Shown piece by piece: positions 16,783-25,325 of a stretch of 64,000 nt of DNA; positions within the stretch are counted from its first letter, which is position 1, and every line of letters begins with the position of its first letter. The DNA comes from Hymenobacter fodinae. Its GTDB lineage: Bacteria; Bacteroidota; Bacteroidia; Cytophagales; Hymenobacteraceae. The notes below the pieces were generated by a model. That model did not search any database. It had not been told where the DNA came from and was given only the letters and a program-made list of their open reading frames with translations. Location: positions 253,106-317,105 of the forward strand of contig NZ_SRLA01000005.1 in NCBI RefSeq assembly GCF_004745825.1, read 5' to 3'. Made by a program: the position numbers and the translations under genes.

Positions 16783-18806
16783 TCAAAAAATAAGGCGAAT
16801 GAGTTCGACCACCGTAGAGGGTTGATCCTCCTCCCAGTTATCGAGTTTGTTGGCGTAAAAAATGGCACCCTCGGCTTCCAGCCACACGGGCTGCAGTTGG
16901 TTGAAGTCCGTTACCTCAGTGGGCAGTAGGTGCACGGAAGGCTTGAGCACCAGGGGCCGACGGTAGGCCGCAGCCAAGTGCGTGTAGTAGGCGGGCAGCA
17001 GTGAGGTGGCAAAATCCAGCCCGCCGAACGTGGTAATGAGCGGCCGGATGGTTTCGGTAGTCTTCCCGTCGGTGAGCTTCACCAGCCGGGTTTGGCCAGT
17101 CTGCACCACGAGCCGAGGCGCGGGCTCTGCTTATCGAATTGCTGCTCCACCGACACAGTGCCCGCCCGAGCTTTGTACACGGGCAACAAGAGCAGCCCAT
17201 TGGTGCCGACGATGGTAGCTGCCCACGGCAGTGCCAGCGCATCCCGCTTGGCTTCCAGAGTACTATCTGCACACGGCAGCATGCCATCACCTAGCTCTTT
17301 GGCCGATTCGGGGTTGGTATCATCCTCTTTCCAGCGGAACCAGTTCTGCTGGGCCTGTCCGGAAAGGTGGAACAGCCGCGGCGCGGGCTGACTGCTGTCT
17401 ACTTTATGGCTCCAGTCGGGCGCATTAGCGGCATTCTGCTGCAACGCGGGGCCCATAGGCGTGAATGTGATGAGGCGCGTGTACGGGTCGGTCTGCTGGG
17501 TCAGGCCAAACAGGCCAATGAGGCCTTTCACGAAGTCCTTTTGGGTCATATCGGGCAGCAAATTCTGCACCCGCACCCGGCCCCCAGGTGGAAAGTCAGC
17601 CAGCACCTCTACGCTGAAAGAATCAAGTGGCAACGTATTGCCCTCAATCGTGTAAATGGCTCCCGTAAACATCTCGTAGCCCCACTTATGGGTACCGTAG
17701 ATGCCCGCTTTGGCTTTGTTGAGCTTGATCTTGAGCGTAATCGTGTCGCCCGCCTTGAGTAGCAGCTTGCTGGCGTTGGTGGTCGCCGTGACGTAGGTGC
17801 TGTCCGCGCCCTTCTTGCTCTCCACGATGGGTACGCCGCCAATCTCCTGGCCATTGACGTAGGTAAAGAGCTGGGCCTGGGAGCTGCCATAGGGGTTTTG
17901 CAGGTTCACCGTCACGGAGCCCGACATGTTCACGTAGCAGGGCTCCAAGGCCTTCCAACTATGGGCTTCCGGATTCCACACTAAGGCAGCCGTGGGCGCC
18001 ACGTAGCCGTAGCGGGCGGCCGTGTAATCAAACGGCACCACCCGTTGCACCTCGGGCCGGCCTTCGTAGGGCCGGCCGCTGTCCGTATTCTTGCCGCCGG
18101 CGTGATCGATGCCCGCCAGCAGCCTACGCGACTTTCGGAAGTCTTCACTGTAGCCTAGTGCGGAGCTGGTAGGCAGCAGCAGCCGATCAAACAGGCTGGG
18201 CATCGGGCCAGTCCATTTGAAGCGGGCTTCATCAAATATCTGCTGCCACACGGCCCGCACGTACACGCTGGGCAGCAACTCATCCTCCCACAGGCGCACG
18301 GTATCGCTGTCGGCAGTGCCACCCTTGCCCCGGTCGTAGAGGTCGTACACGTAGGCCTGGCTGTAATCATTATGGCCAGCGCCGGCTACCGCGACTTTCA
18401 GCACCCAGTCATGCTCGGTGTTGTAGTTGAAAGCCAGCTCCCGCAGCTTCTTGCCCTCGATGGCCGCGTAGAAATTCTTATTGCCCCCTAGTACCTGCGC
18501 TTCGAAGCCCTTGCCGGTTTCATGCTGCTCCACGATGGCCACCGCGTTGGGCAGCACCTCGGTGGCGCTGGTTTCCAAGGTACAAGGCAGTTGAGCATAG
18601 GGCACCTCCGATAGGCTCATGCCGTGCTGGGCTTGCTCCATTGCCGCGCGCACTTCAGGCGTGTCAGCCAGGGTGAGCGTGTTGCTGTAGTCCGACTGTA
18701 CCGAGCTAGTTTTCAGAATATCATTGGCCTGCACCGTCAAGCCTACCCGGCTATCCGCGGCAACTGGCAAGCGCTGGCCATCGGCTAATTTCAAAGAAGC
18801 CGCCAT
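16783..18806 (-). pseudogene. Phage tail protein, split by a frameshift
   Basis: A 575-aa frame (start 18806, MAASLKLADGQRLPVAADSR) ends in a nonsense tail. The sequence continues in another frame as PRLVVQTGQTRLVKL through a further 100 aa to 16783. The lesion lies within about 17110-17125, where a repeated CTCG suggests a small insertion; removing 5 nt joins the frames. The N-terminal pattern (VQANDILKTSSVQSDYSNTL) recurs in tail or baseplate proteins encoded after the tape measure in Bacteroidota phages. The start overlaps the stop of the 140-aa gene by one base. A sequencing error cannot be excluded. Confidence 0.7.
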
Positions 18807-19228
18807 CAGATGCGCGTTAGCGGGTTGAGTGCTCCTAGGTCAAGCTCTACATCGAACTCGGTGCGCGTCTCCGCTGAGCTGCGCGTAGCAGGGCCCGCTA
18901 GGACGGTTACGGGTGTCAGCGTGCCGGCTTCATCTTGCACGTACACCTGCGGGCTGGTGAGCAGCGTACTCAGTCCATCCCACTGACCAGGCAGCAGGTT
19001 GCCCGCCCGGAGCAGATGCTTCTGTATGCCGGGCCGCTGCAGCACCTGGGCCGCACTGCCTGCGGGGCGGAACACGCTGCCCGCCTCGGGCGTCGTGGTG
19101 TGGTCGGTGTCACCTTCGAACAACCAGCCTTCCCAGTTGCCTAGGGGTGACAGCCAGCGCAGGTACACGCCCTGGCCTGGGCAAGCGGGTTGTAGTTGCA
19201 AGACAAAGGGCTGGGTAAATACGTCCAT
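18806..19228 (-). CDS. Small phage tail-module protein
   Basis: 140 aa from ATG 19228 (MDVFTQPFVLQLQPACPGQG). It has a beta-rich pattern with a WLSPLGNWEGWLFEGDTDH segment and a Thr/Glu/Asp-rich C-terminus, like small tail or baseplate proteins encoded between tape measure and tail-tip genes. It is coupled to the next tail gene (TGATG overlap). The start choice is supported because the conserved leader ends directly at this ATG, as it does before 15472. No enzymatic motif is seen. Confidence 0.6.
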   Translation of the reverse strand: MDVFTQPFVLQLQPACPGQGVYLRWLSPLGNWEGWLFEGDTDHTTTPEAGSVFRPAGSAAQVLQRPGIQKHLLRAGNLLPGQWDGLSTLLTSPQVYVQDEAGTLTPVTVLAGPATRSSAETRTEFDVELDLGALNPLTRI

Positions 19229-19310
19229 GCAGGCAAGTTGCCCCACAGCGAAGAGGCCCGCAACCGCCTAGGCGCGGAAACGTCGCGCAGCTGCAAAAAG
19301 CGTCGCGCAG
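19229..19310 (-). promoter_or_regulatory. Leader B, matches leader A at 15473-15554
   Basis: From the ATG outward on the plus strand: AGGCAAGTTG, then AACGTCGCGCAG beginning 51 nt from the start codon, then CTGCAAAAAGCGTCGCGCAG. Box spacing is identical to leader A, and the intervening bases differ. No Shine-Dalgarno sequence is present; AGGCAAGTTG (CAACTTGCCT on the coding strand) occupies its place. Confidence 0.55.
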
Positions 19311-19311
19311 T

Positions 19312-19641
19312 TTACTGGTTGACGTGGCGTAGCATGCGCCGCAGTTGTACCGTGCTCACCCCAAGCTGCCGGGCCACGGTTGCCCGGGCTCTGGCCTGGG
19401 GCCAACTGGGGTGGCTGTGGAGTAGTTCGGCGACGAGGCGGGCCGCTTGCATGCACTCACCAATCGGGTAGGGCTTGGGCTTCTGCGGCTCGGGTGGCAG
19501 GCTGATGTAGTCGAGAATCTTGCGGCGCTCCTTGGGGTCGAGCTGGGCCAGCACTTGCCGGAGGGTTTCGGCATGGGATTGCCAGGCGGGGCTAGCGGGA
19601 GCCTGGGCGGTAATGGGATAGAAGACAGGAGTCGTACACAT
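19312..19641 (-). CDS. Small HTH-like protein, possible phage regulator
   Basis: 109 aa. The last 25 residues (RATVARQLGVSTVQLRRMLR) read as a helix-turn-helix: VARQLGVS forms the first helix and turn, and TVQLRRMLR the recognition helix. The middle part is helical (LRQVLAQLDPKERRKILDYI). The stop lies immediately before leader B, so the protein may bind that element, but this is inference. A terminase small subunit-like role is another option for a short phage HTH protein. Confidence 0.5.
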   Translation of the reverse strand: MCTTPVFYPITAQAPASPAWQSHAETLRQVLAQLDPKERRKILDYISLPPEPQKPKPYPIGECMQAARLVAELLHSHPSWPQARARATVARQLGVSTVQLRRMLRHVNQ

Positions 19642-19778
19642 AGCGGGGAAGCAGGTCGCTTGGGGATGTTAGACTATTCTGATAGGATTATATTCTGGTC
19701 ACAAAACCAGTGGTTGTTTCCTGGTCGTGCTTAAAGGAATTGGCGTTGTTTGGATATCCACTTCACCTTTCCATCTAC

Positions 19779-20174
19779 ATGAAGAAGAAACTCTTACACC
19801 TAAGCCTGGGCCTACTGAGCCTGGGTTCGATGGCGGCAATGCCTGCCACGCAGCGTGCACAGGCTGCGCAGGCAACGCGAACTCAGTCGACGCCCGATTA
19901 TATCTCGGGCTATACCGATGGGTCGGATGACGCACGGGATGCCAAGTGCAGCTTTAGAGGAAGCGAAGCCGGCTATAATGATTGGTATTACAGCTGGCGC
20001 TCGTACGCCGCCTATTACCGTGATGAGGCAAGCCGAACGGGTGATGCGGCGGCCTATGAGTATTGGAGTGGCTACTATGATGGGCTGCAAGAAGGCTACA
20101 ATCTGCCTGCGCTCTGTGGGGGTGGCGGGGGTGGCACGGGGCCGTTTGAGCCCGAGCCCTACAATCCTAACTAA
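19779..20174 (+). CDS. Small secreted protein with YxxGYxDG motifs
   Basis: 131 aa from ATG 19779. The signal peptide is MKKKLLHLSLGLLSLGSMAA. The mature part has two related boxes, YISGYTDGSDDARDA and YWSGYYDGLQEGY, with a Tyr/Trp-rich centre (YNDWYYSWRSYAAYY) and a Gly/Pro tail. The protein at 30769 and the pseudogene at 30224 share this plan. A hairpin terminator follows. Role unknown; the Tyr-rich repeats suggest a surface or extracellular structural peptide. Confidence 0.6.
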   Translation: MKKKLLHLSLGLLSLGSMAAMPATQRAQAAQATRTQSTPDYISGYTDGSDDARDAKCSFRGSEAGYNDWYYSWRSYAAYYRDEASRTGDAAAYEYWSGYYDGLQEGYNLPALCGGGGGGTGPFEPEPYNPN

Positions 20175-20183
20175 TTGACCGGT

Positions 20184-20217
20184 ACAAGGCCTGCCCCCGT
20201 GGCGGGCCTTGTTGTTT
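20184..20217 (+). terminator. Terminator after the YxxGYxDG gene
   Basis: ACAAGGCC (20184-20191) pairs with GGCCTTGT (20205-20212), extended by TGCC/GGCG inside, and is followed by TGTTTC. Confidence 0.75.
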
Positions 20218-20274
20218 CTAGGTAACGAGAGAGCCATAGATAGGAAGTCAAGTTGGCCCGTATCTTGGGGGCCT

Positions 20275-20613
20275 ATGAAAAAACTATTCTATATGGTGGG
20301 CTGCCTGCTGGTGCTGAGCAGTTCTCCGGTGATGGCGGTGGTAGGTGATCCGGCGGTGGTCGTGGTGCGCGTATCCGAACACGCAGGCGGAATATCCATC
20401 GCCATTTCAAAGGGTGCAGGTCCAGCCGAAATGGCCCGATTTGACAATGGTGACAATGATAAGTATCTGACCCGCGCTGCAGATGGGTACCAGAAGGTGA
20501 TTGCAAACCTCTATGCCCAAGGCTATGTCTTACAAAGCACGGTGCAGGGCTATCAGGATCCGTCGATCAAGAGCTACAGCACACTTATCTTCATTAAGGC
20601 CCCAAAGCCATAA
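20275..20613 (+). CDS. Small secreted protein, tandem paralogue 1
   Basis: 112 aa. The signal peptide MKKLFYMVGCLLVLSSSPVM precedes a mature part ending QGYVLQSTVQGYQ ... TLIFIKAPKP. TATCTTGG at 20261-20268 is a near match to the -7 box and lies 6 nt before the ATG. The next gene, 5 bp downstream, encodes a protein of the same design with the same KAPKP end, so this is a tandem duplication. Function unknown. Confidence 0.65.
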   Translation: MKKLFYMVGCLLVLSSSPVMAVVGDPAVVVVRVSEHAGGISIAISKGAGPAEMARFDNGDNDKYLTRAADGYQKVIANLYAQGYVLQSTVQGYQDPSIKSYSTLIFIKAPKP

Positions 20614-20618
20614 CCCTT

Positions 20619-20939
20619 ATGAAAAGACTATTCTATTTAATGGGTTGCTTACTGATATTAAGCAGCTCACCCATGATGGCGCAGGGTGATCAACCGAATG
20701 TGGTAGTAGTGCGCGCAATAGAGTCGAATCTGAATCTCATTATCATTACCGCTCGGGGTGGGGCAACACACGCGAGGGAAGAGCTCAAATTTGCTGGCAA
20801 GAATTACTCCGAGCAGGTGACGGCCAAATACCAACAGCTCATTGACTCCTATCTGCAGCAAGGCTTTGTGCTGCAGAGTATGACGAGCCAAGCATACGCC
20901 AACAGTACGTTCGTCTTCGTCAAGGCCCCGAAGCCGTAA
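20619..20939 (+). CDS. Small secreted protein, tandem paralogue 2
   Basis: 106 aa. The signal peptide MKRLFYLMGCLLILSSSPMM is nearly identical to that of the upstream paralogue. The mature parts have diverged except for VVVVR near the start and QGFVLQSM ... FVFVKAPKP at the end. The 5-bp spacing implies cotranscription. The conserved ends with variable middle suggest selection on export and on the C-terminal strand. No terminator is evident. Confidence 0.65.
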   Translation: MKRLFYLMGCLLILSSSPMMAQGDQPNVVVVRAIESNLNLIIITARGGATHAREELKFAGKNYSEQVTAKYQQLIDSYLQQGFVLQSMTSQAYANSTFVFVKAPKP

Positions 20940-21017
20940 CCAAGCATAGGGGTGGCGCAGGTTCGAAGGTTGCGCTGAGGACTAAGCAACTATGTAGAGA
21001 AGAGTGCTGTTGTGCTG

Positions 21018-21025
21018 TATATTTG
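21018..21025 (+). promoter_or_regulatory. Bacteroidota -7 box TATATTTG
   Basis: An exact match to TAnnTTTG, 27 nt upstream of the lipoprotein ATG at 21053. No convincing -33 TTG is placed at the usual distance. Confidence 0.5.
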
Positions 21026-21052
21026 CCACTTAATCTTTTTATTAAACCATAC

Positions 21053-21547
21053 ATGTTCAACACCTTACGAGTAATTCGTTTACTACTTAGCTCTCTATTT
21101 TTCATCAGTCTGCTAACGGCGTGCGGCGAGGATGACGAAAAGCACACGGACCCCACTCCAAAGCATTACGAAGTGCAAGTGCGGTACACAGCGACGAACC
21201 TGATGCCCAACAAGCAGGACGTAGGCGCCACCATCAACGTACTCATTACCGATGCGAAGAAGGAAGCCGTGAAGAGTCGTTTGGAGGCCACGCTAACAGG
21301 CCGGGAGACTGATTCGGGCATAAATAGCGCTACGGAGCTGGTCCCCACCGATAATATCAAGGTGGACTTGAGCTTTACCAATGTGAGCTCCCAGGTGGAA
21401 GCCAAACAATTGCCTGACAATACGCAGGTAACGGTGGAGATCCTGCTCAACAACAACGTGGCCCGAACGATACGTTTGGATAAGTTTTCAACTGTGTCCA
21501 GCAACAAGGTGAGCGTTATGGAAGAGCTGAAAGTAAGCGACCTGTAA
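21053..21547 (+). CDS. Small lipoprotein, paralogue of the one at 13423
   Basis: 164 aa from ATG 21053; ten upstream codons in frame are not used. The SPII signal MFNTLRVIRLLLSSLFFISL ends LTAC with Cys24. The mature domain (VQVRYTATNLM ... GATINVLITDAKKE ... QVTVEILLNNNVARTIRLDK) matches the plan of the minus-strand lipoprotein at 13423. A TATATTTG -7 box and a strong terminator frame it as an independent unit. Function unknown. Confidence 0.7.
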   Translation: MFNTLRVIRLLLSSLFFISLLTACGEDDEKHTDPTPKHYEVQVRYTATNLMPNKQDVGATINVLITDAKKEAVKSRLEATLTGRETDSGINSATELVPTDNIKVDLSFTNVSSQVEAKQLPDNTQVTVEILLNNNVARTIRLDKFSTVSSNKVSVMEELKVSDL

Positions 21548-21578
21548 GCGCTGGCTTTCCAAAGGATGGTTGTCGAGG

Positions 21579-21615
21579 AACCCCTGGTCTTTTGCAAGAC
21601 CAGGGGTTTTCTTTT
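21579..21615 (+). terminator. Strong terminator after lipoprotein 21053
   Basis: A 13-bp perfect stem, AACCCCTGGTCTT (21579-21591) with AAGACCAGGGGTT (21596-21608), 4-nt loop, then TTCTTTT. Confidence 0.9.
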
Positions 21616-21672
21616 ATGCTCCCCGGTGGTGGGCCGGCACTATGGGGGTAAATGGTGGGCTGGCAGTGAGCA

Positions 21673-21981
21673 TCAGCAGAGGGAATGCGGGGGTGTGGTG
21701 ACGATGCAGATTGCCTCGGCCGGCGTTTCGACCAAGTGGTAGGGGGAGCCCAGCTACTGGGCCCGGAAGCGCTCCTTCCCTGCCGTGAGCTGGCGTTTGC
21801 TCGGGGGCTGGCTCGGGTCCTTCACCTCGATCAGGAAGGTGCGGCCGCGGTAGCCGACGAGCAGATTAAAGCAATTCTTGAGCTGGTGTACATGCAGGAT
21901 AGAAGCACCAATGGCACGCAGCGCTTTCACGACTGCGGGCTGATTGGCATCGACTCGGGAAGCCGTGCGGAGTGTGGCCAT
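21673..21981 (-). pseudogene. Phage VRR-NUC-like nuclease, broken by a nonsense codon
   Basis: The frame from 21981 (MATLRTASRVDANQPAVVKA) contains LLVGYRGRTFLIEVKD and QPPSKRQLTAGKERF, the core of small PD-(D/E)xK VRR-NUC phage nucleases. After RFRAQ comes TAG where the family usually has Trp (TGG). The same frame then continues sensibly as LGSPYHLVETPAEAICIV to a TGA at 21673, 103 codons in all. The motif before LLVG is CFN where PD is expected, so a catalytic Asp is also lost. Two independent defects support a true pseudogene. Confidence 0.65.
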
Positions 21982-22055
21982 GTTGCCTGTTATGGGACTG
22001 TTGTAGCCGAATGGTGGAGCTTACCGTACATGGGAGGACGCAGTACGGTTGAGCT

Positions 22056-22322
22056 ATGGAAGCGGACCCTAGAGATGATCAGGACGCAAATGCCTGCTAC
22101 TTCACGGTAGAAGAGTTGGCGGAGTGGGATAACTGGTGGCGCGGGTTGCCGGTCGAGGGCCGTCAGGCCTGGCTCAGGCGCCACCGGGAGCTGCGGCTAC
22201 TCGTTCGGCTGGGCTTGGACCCGTCCAGGGAGCTAATTGACTACGGGCTCCACATGACGCCTGAGGATTTCCAGTCAGCGGCCGTTCGCCTACTGGATGG
22301 CATGACTACTCTAAAGCGTTGA
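22056..22322 (+). CDS. Hypothetical small acidic/basic helical protein
   Basis: 88 aa, MEADPRDDQDANACYFTVEE, rich in Trp, Arg and Glu with amphipathic helices (EELAEWDNWWRGLPVEGRQA). The composition is protein-like, and it lies between two minus-strand pseudogenes, overlapping the end of one by 17 nt. No family is recognised. It could be a remnant. Confidence 0.35.
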   Translation: MEADPRDDQDANACYFTVEELAEWDNWWRGLPVEGRQAWLRRHRELRLLVRLGLDPSRELIDYGLHMTPEDFQSAAVRLLDGMTTLKR

Positions 22323-22870
22323 TCTGATGCCAGTCGGCACGCTGCTCTACCAGAGCTTTCAGGCGGGCTAAGTCCGGGGCGTAGCTTTCCACGAACAGCA
22401 GCTCCTCCACGGCCCCGACGAATACCGTATCGCCGAGGCGCCGATTTCATCCGGCGTCATGGGGCGAATCTCTCCGCTCTCGGTTGTGGTCATCAGGATT
22501 TCTCCGTCCTGGGCTTGCACGGTCGTGCGCCGATGCTGCTCGGGCATGCGCTCGATGTAGTGCAGCAGGCCAGCGCTGAGCGAGAGCGTGCCGAATGAAC
22601 CGGTAGTACTTAGCAGCAACCGCATGTCCTCGTAGGTGGGCACGGTACCCTGCTGGCCGTGGTCGTCCGCCCGCAGCAGCTGGCTCAGGTAGAACAAGTG
22701 GTCTTCCAACTCGGCAATTCAGACGGCTACCTGCCCGGCTTGCAGCAGGTTCTGCTCGTAGGTGACCGTGTCCATACCAATGCCCTGGGGGGCCAGCCGC
22801 GCAGCACGATGGTGTGGCTGACGAACTTTAGATGAGGCGTGATGGCCCGTAAGCCCGTAATGAAACGCAT
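22306..22870 (-). pseudogene. Phage gene of unknown function with three lesions
   Basis: The reading begins at 22870 (MRFITGLRAITPHLKFVSHT). It shifts frame near 22795 to continue as APQGIGMDTVTYEQNLLQAG, meets TGA near 22720, and continues as AELEDHLFYLSQLLRADDHG through about 90 residues. It shifts again near 22440 and ends as DTVFVGAVEELLFVESYAPD ... WHQINALE at 22306. Each piece reads as normal protein, so one gene of about 185 codons has decayed. It sits 3 bp after the Zn-finger gene in the phage early region. Confidence 0.6.
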
Positions 22871-22873
22871 GGC

Positions 22874-23272
22874 TTAAAAGGGAGAAGAGTCGAAGGAATC
22901 GGGAAGGCTGGGCGTGCCGAAGGGCGCGTCAGGGAAAAGATTTTCCAGTTCGTAGCTGGGACACTGTAAGGGCACGCGCTCGGCGTCGCCGACGTAGGCG
23001 AGCATATTCTTGCGCTCGGCCACGTAGCTGTAGAGGTCTTTGCCGAGGGCGGCGCAGGTGAAGACCGTGCGTTTGGCCGTGACGAGGTTTCCGTGCTCGT
23101 CCACGGCCGCTTCCTCGGTGGCGCGCACGAGGTGCTGGCAGTCGAAGCAGGCGTGGCGGTTCTTGGGGTTGCGCTTGCAGAACTGCTCGTGGCGCACCAT
23201 GGACTGCTTGGTCAAGCGCTTGGCCGTACAATGCTCGCACTGGTAGACGGTGCGATTGAGAAGGATTTTCAT
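22874..23272 (-). CDS. Phage protein with zinc-finger-like cysteine motifs
   Basis: 132 aa. An N-terminal C2HC-like finger (YQCEHCTAKRLTKQSMVRHE, then QFC) is followed by a second CxxC pair (HACFDCQHL) and later single cysteines (FTCAALG, LQCPSYE). It probably binds zinc and perhaps DNA or RNA. The frame is intact between two broken phage genes, and it would be cotranscribed with the primase-helicase 12 bp upstream. No exact family is assigned. Confidence 0.6.
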   Translation of the reverse strand: MKILLNRTVYQCEHCTAKRLTKQSMVRHEQFCKRNPKNRHACFDCQHLVRATEEAAVDEHGNLVTAKRTVFTCAALGKDLYSYVAERKNMLAYVGDAERVPLQCPSYELENLFPDAPFGTPSLPDSFDSSPF

Positions 23273-23284
23273 GGGAGTATGGGC

Positions 23285-25314
23285 TTAGAAGGGGTCGTCC
23301 TGGGCGGCCTGGCGGGCCTTTTTGTTGTACTCCCGCACGAAGGTGTCGTGGTCGGGATAGGTGTGCAGGGGCACGGATGATTCGGTAAACTGCCTGGTGC
23401 GGCTGTTGAATTCGAGCAGCTTGTTGAGCATCAGCCCCGAGCCCCGCTTGTTGTAGTATTTGATGTGAGCCAAAAACTTCACGTAGACGAGGTTGCTCGG
23501 CGTGGACTCGGTCGCGTCGATGACGTTGGAGAAGCTGATGGAGAAGTCGGAGTTGTCGAGGATCTTCTCCGAGCCCCGCACGAAGGGGCGGGCGTCGCGG
23601 GTGTGGGCAGCGCACTGCTTAGTGGTGTGGCAGATCAGGGCGATGAAGATGTTGTAGCGCTTGACCAGCTTTTTCAATTCAAGCGTGTTGCGGCTGAACT
23701 TCTCGGTTTCCTCAACCTTCCCTCCAATTGCCGACAGCCCGTCGATGACCAGCGCATCCACCGAGCCGTAGAGGCAGATGGTGTTCTGAATGTCCTGCTC
23801 GTAGTCCTGGGTGATTTTGCCCCCGCGGCTGCACAGCACCGCTGGTCGCCGATGGGCGCGCTTGCTGCAGGAGCTGGCGGGTGAGCTCCTTGCTCTGGCG
23901 GGCCTGCTGCTGCAGGAAGCGGCTGGCAGGCACGTTCTCCTGCGGCGGAAAGAACATGTCGAGAAAGCGGTTCACGGCCTCGGGCTTGCCCATCACCATA
24001 CTGGAGTAGATGAACCGGTGGGATGAACCGGTGGGAGTAGCCGAGTACGTTGGCCACGATCAGGTTCTGCACGAAGAAGCTCTTGCGGGTGCCGCCCGAG
24101 CCGATGAAAACCCCGAGCTTGCCCTTGAGGCTGCCCTCCTGGTCGGCGTCGATTTCCGGCAGCAGGCAGGTCATTGGCTCCGACTTCTGGGTGTAATAGT
24201 CCAGCCACTCCTCGGTCCAGTCGCCCCAGATTTCTACCTCGCCTTTCGAGTTGCCGTCGGTTAGCACGGAGGCGGCGGCCTGGGCTTTGTTGCGCTGGGT
24301 GCGGGTGAAGGCCGAGCGCACGATGCGTCGGATGTCCTCGTCGGGCAGGGGCCGCTCGCTGCCGCGGTTGATCAGATCGATCAGTTGCAGGATCTGGGTT
24401 TCGTAGAGGTCGGAGTGGTCGAACAGGTGGCAGGTCTGCTTGAAGAGGGTGTTGTCGCGGGATCCTTCCTGCGGCGGGGCGAAGAAGTCTCGGTCGATAC
24501 CGCCCGTGGTGCCGGTACTGCCCTTGCCCGGGCGGTTGGCCCGGTCGAATGCCTGCGTGTCGAAGGTGCGGGCGTATTCCCACATGGCCTGCTGCTCGGG
24601 GCTCGGGGCCGCCACGATCAGCCGCCCCTCGGGCCGGTAGTCCGGGCGGGGCGCGTCGGCCTGGGCCAGGATGTCTTCCAGCGGCAGGGTCAGCAGCTCG
24701 GTGCTGGTGAGCCCCACCTTATAGCGGCCCTTCTTGTTGCGCGAGTTCAGGACCCAGAAAATGCGGTTGTTGTAGATGCTCAAATCCACGTCGGCGAACT
24801 CCTGGGCGGGCTTTTGAGCGCGGGCCTCGCGGGATTTCACCTGCAGCTGCTCTTGCGAGAGCTCGTAGCACTCGGCCAGCAGGCGGGCGGCCAGCACGTT
24901 GATCTGCGTGGGCAGCTGGGGCGAGGGGGCGGATCCGCCGAAGTGGCTCTGGTGCAGGCCGATGTGAAAGCCCTTGCTGCCGGAAAAGCAGATCAGCAGA
25001 TTGGAGGGCGAGAGCTGGAAGCAGCGGTAGAGGCGCTGCACTAGATCGCGGGACGAGGCCAGTGAGCCGGGCAAATCACCCTGGCGGTCAATGTCGAAGT
25101 GCAGGTACTCGGCGTAGTAGCTGCCGGGAAAGCCGGCTACGCTGGTCTTGCCGGTTTGCGGGTCGCGGTTGACCTGCAGGTGCTCGTAGATCGTGTTGTC
25201 GAAGCCGAACATGGAGAGGTAGAACTACTCGTCGGTGGGCTCCCGGCGGATGTCGGATTTGGGCTGGACGGTGCCCCATACGTGGGGGCCGCCGAGGCAG
25301 ACTTCGTAGTTCAT
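23285..25314 (-). pseudogene. Phage primase-helicase, broken by at least three lesions
   Basis: The protein begins at ATG 25314 (MNYEVCLGGPHVWGTVQPKS). Codon 30 is TAG (25225-25227), after which FYLSMFGFDNTIYEHLQVNR continues. The N-terminal half has AEP-type primase features (HFDIDRQGD ... NLLICFSGSKGFHIGL). A RecA/DnaB-like ATPase follows, with Walker A FIGSGGTRKSFFVQNLI. A 13-bp tandem duplication (24009-24034) shifts the frame; without it the text runs GYSHRFIYSSMVMGKPEAVN. A further shift lies at about 23840-23880, after which IDGLSAIGGKVEETEKF completes the ATPase. It would have primed and unwound phage DNA. Confidence 0.75.
24009..24034 (-). repeat. 13-bp tandem duplication inside the primase-helicase
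   Basis: GATGAACCGGTGG occurs at 24009-24021 and again at 24022-24034. Thirteen is not a multiple of three, so the second copy shifts the frame of the helicase. It looks like a recent replication-slippage event. Confidence 0.9.
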
Positions 25315-25325
25315 GGCGGGGAGAG

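Noticed and set aside
20209..20274. Upstream in-frame extension of the secreted protein at 20275
   Set aside because: The extension contains the preceding terminator region and would bury the clear signal peptide.
24385..25044. 219-aa plus-strand ORF
   Set aside because: It is opposite the primase-helicase. Its composition (Gly/Leu/Val/Ala with many GL pairs) is that of a shadow frame in high-GC DNA.
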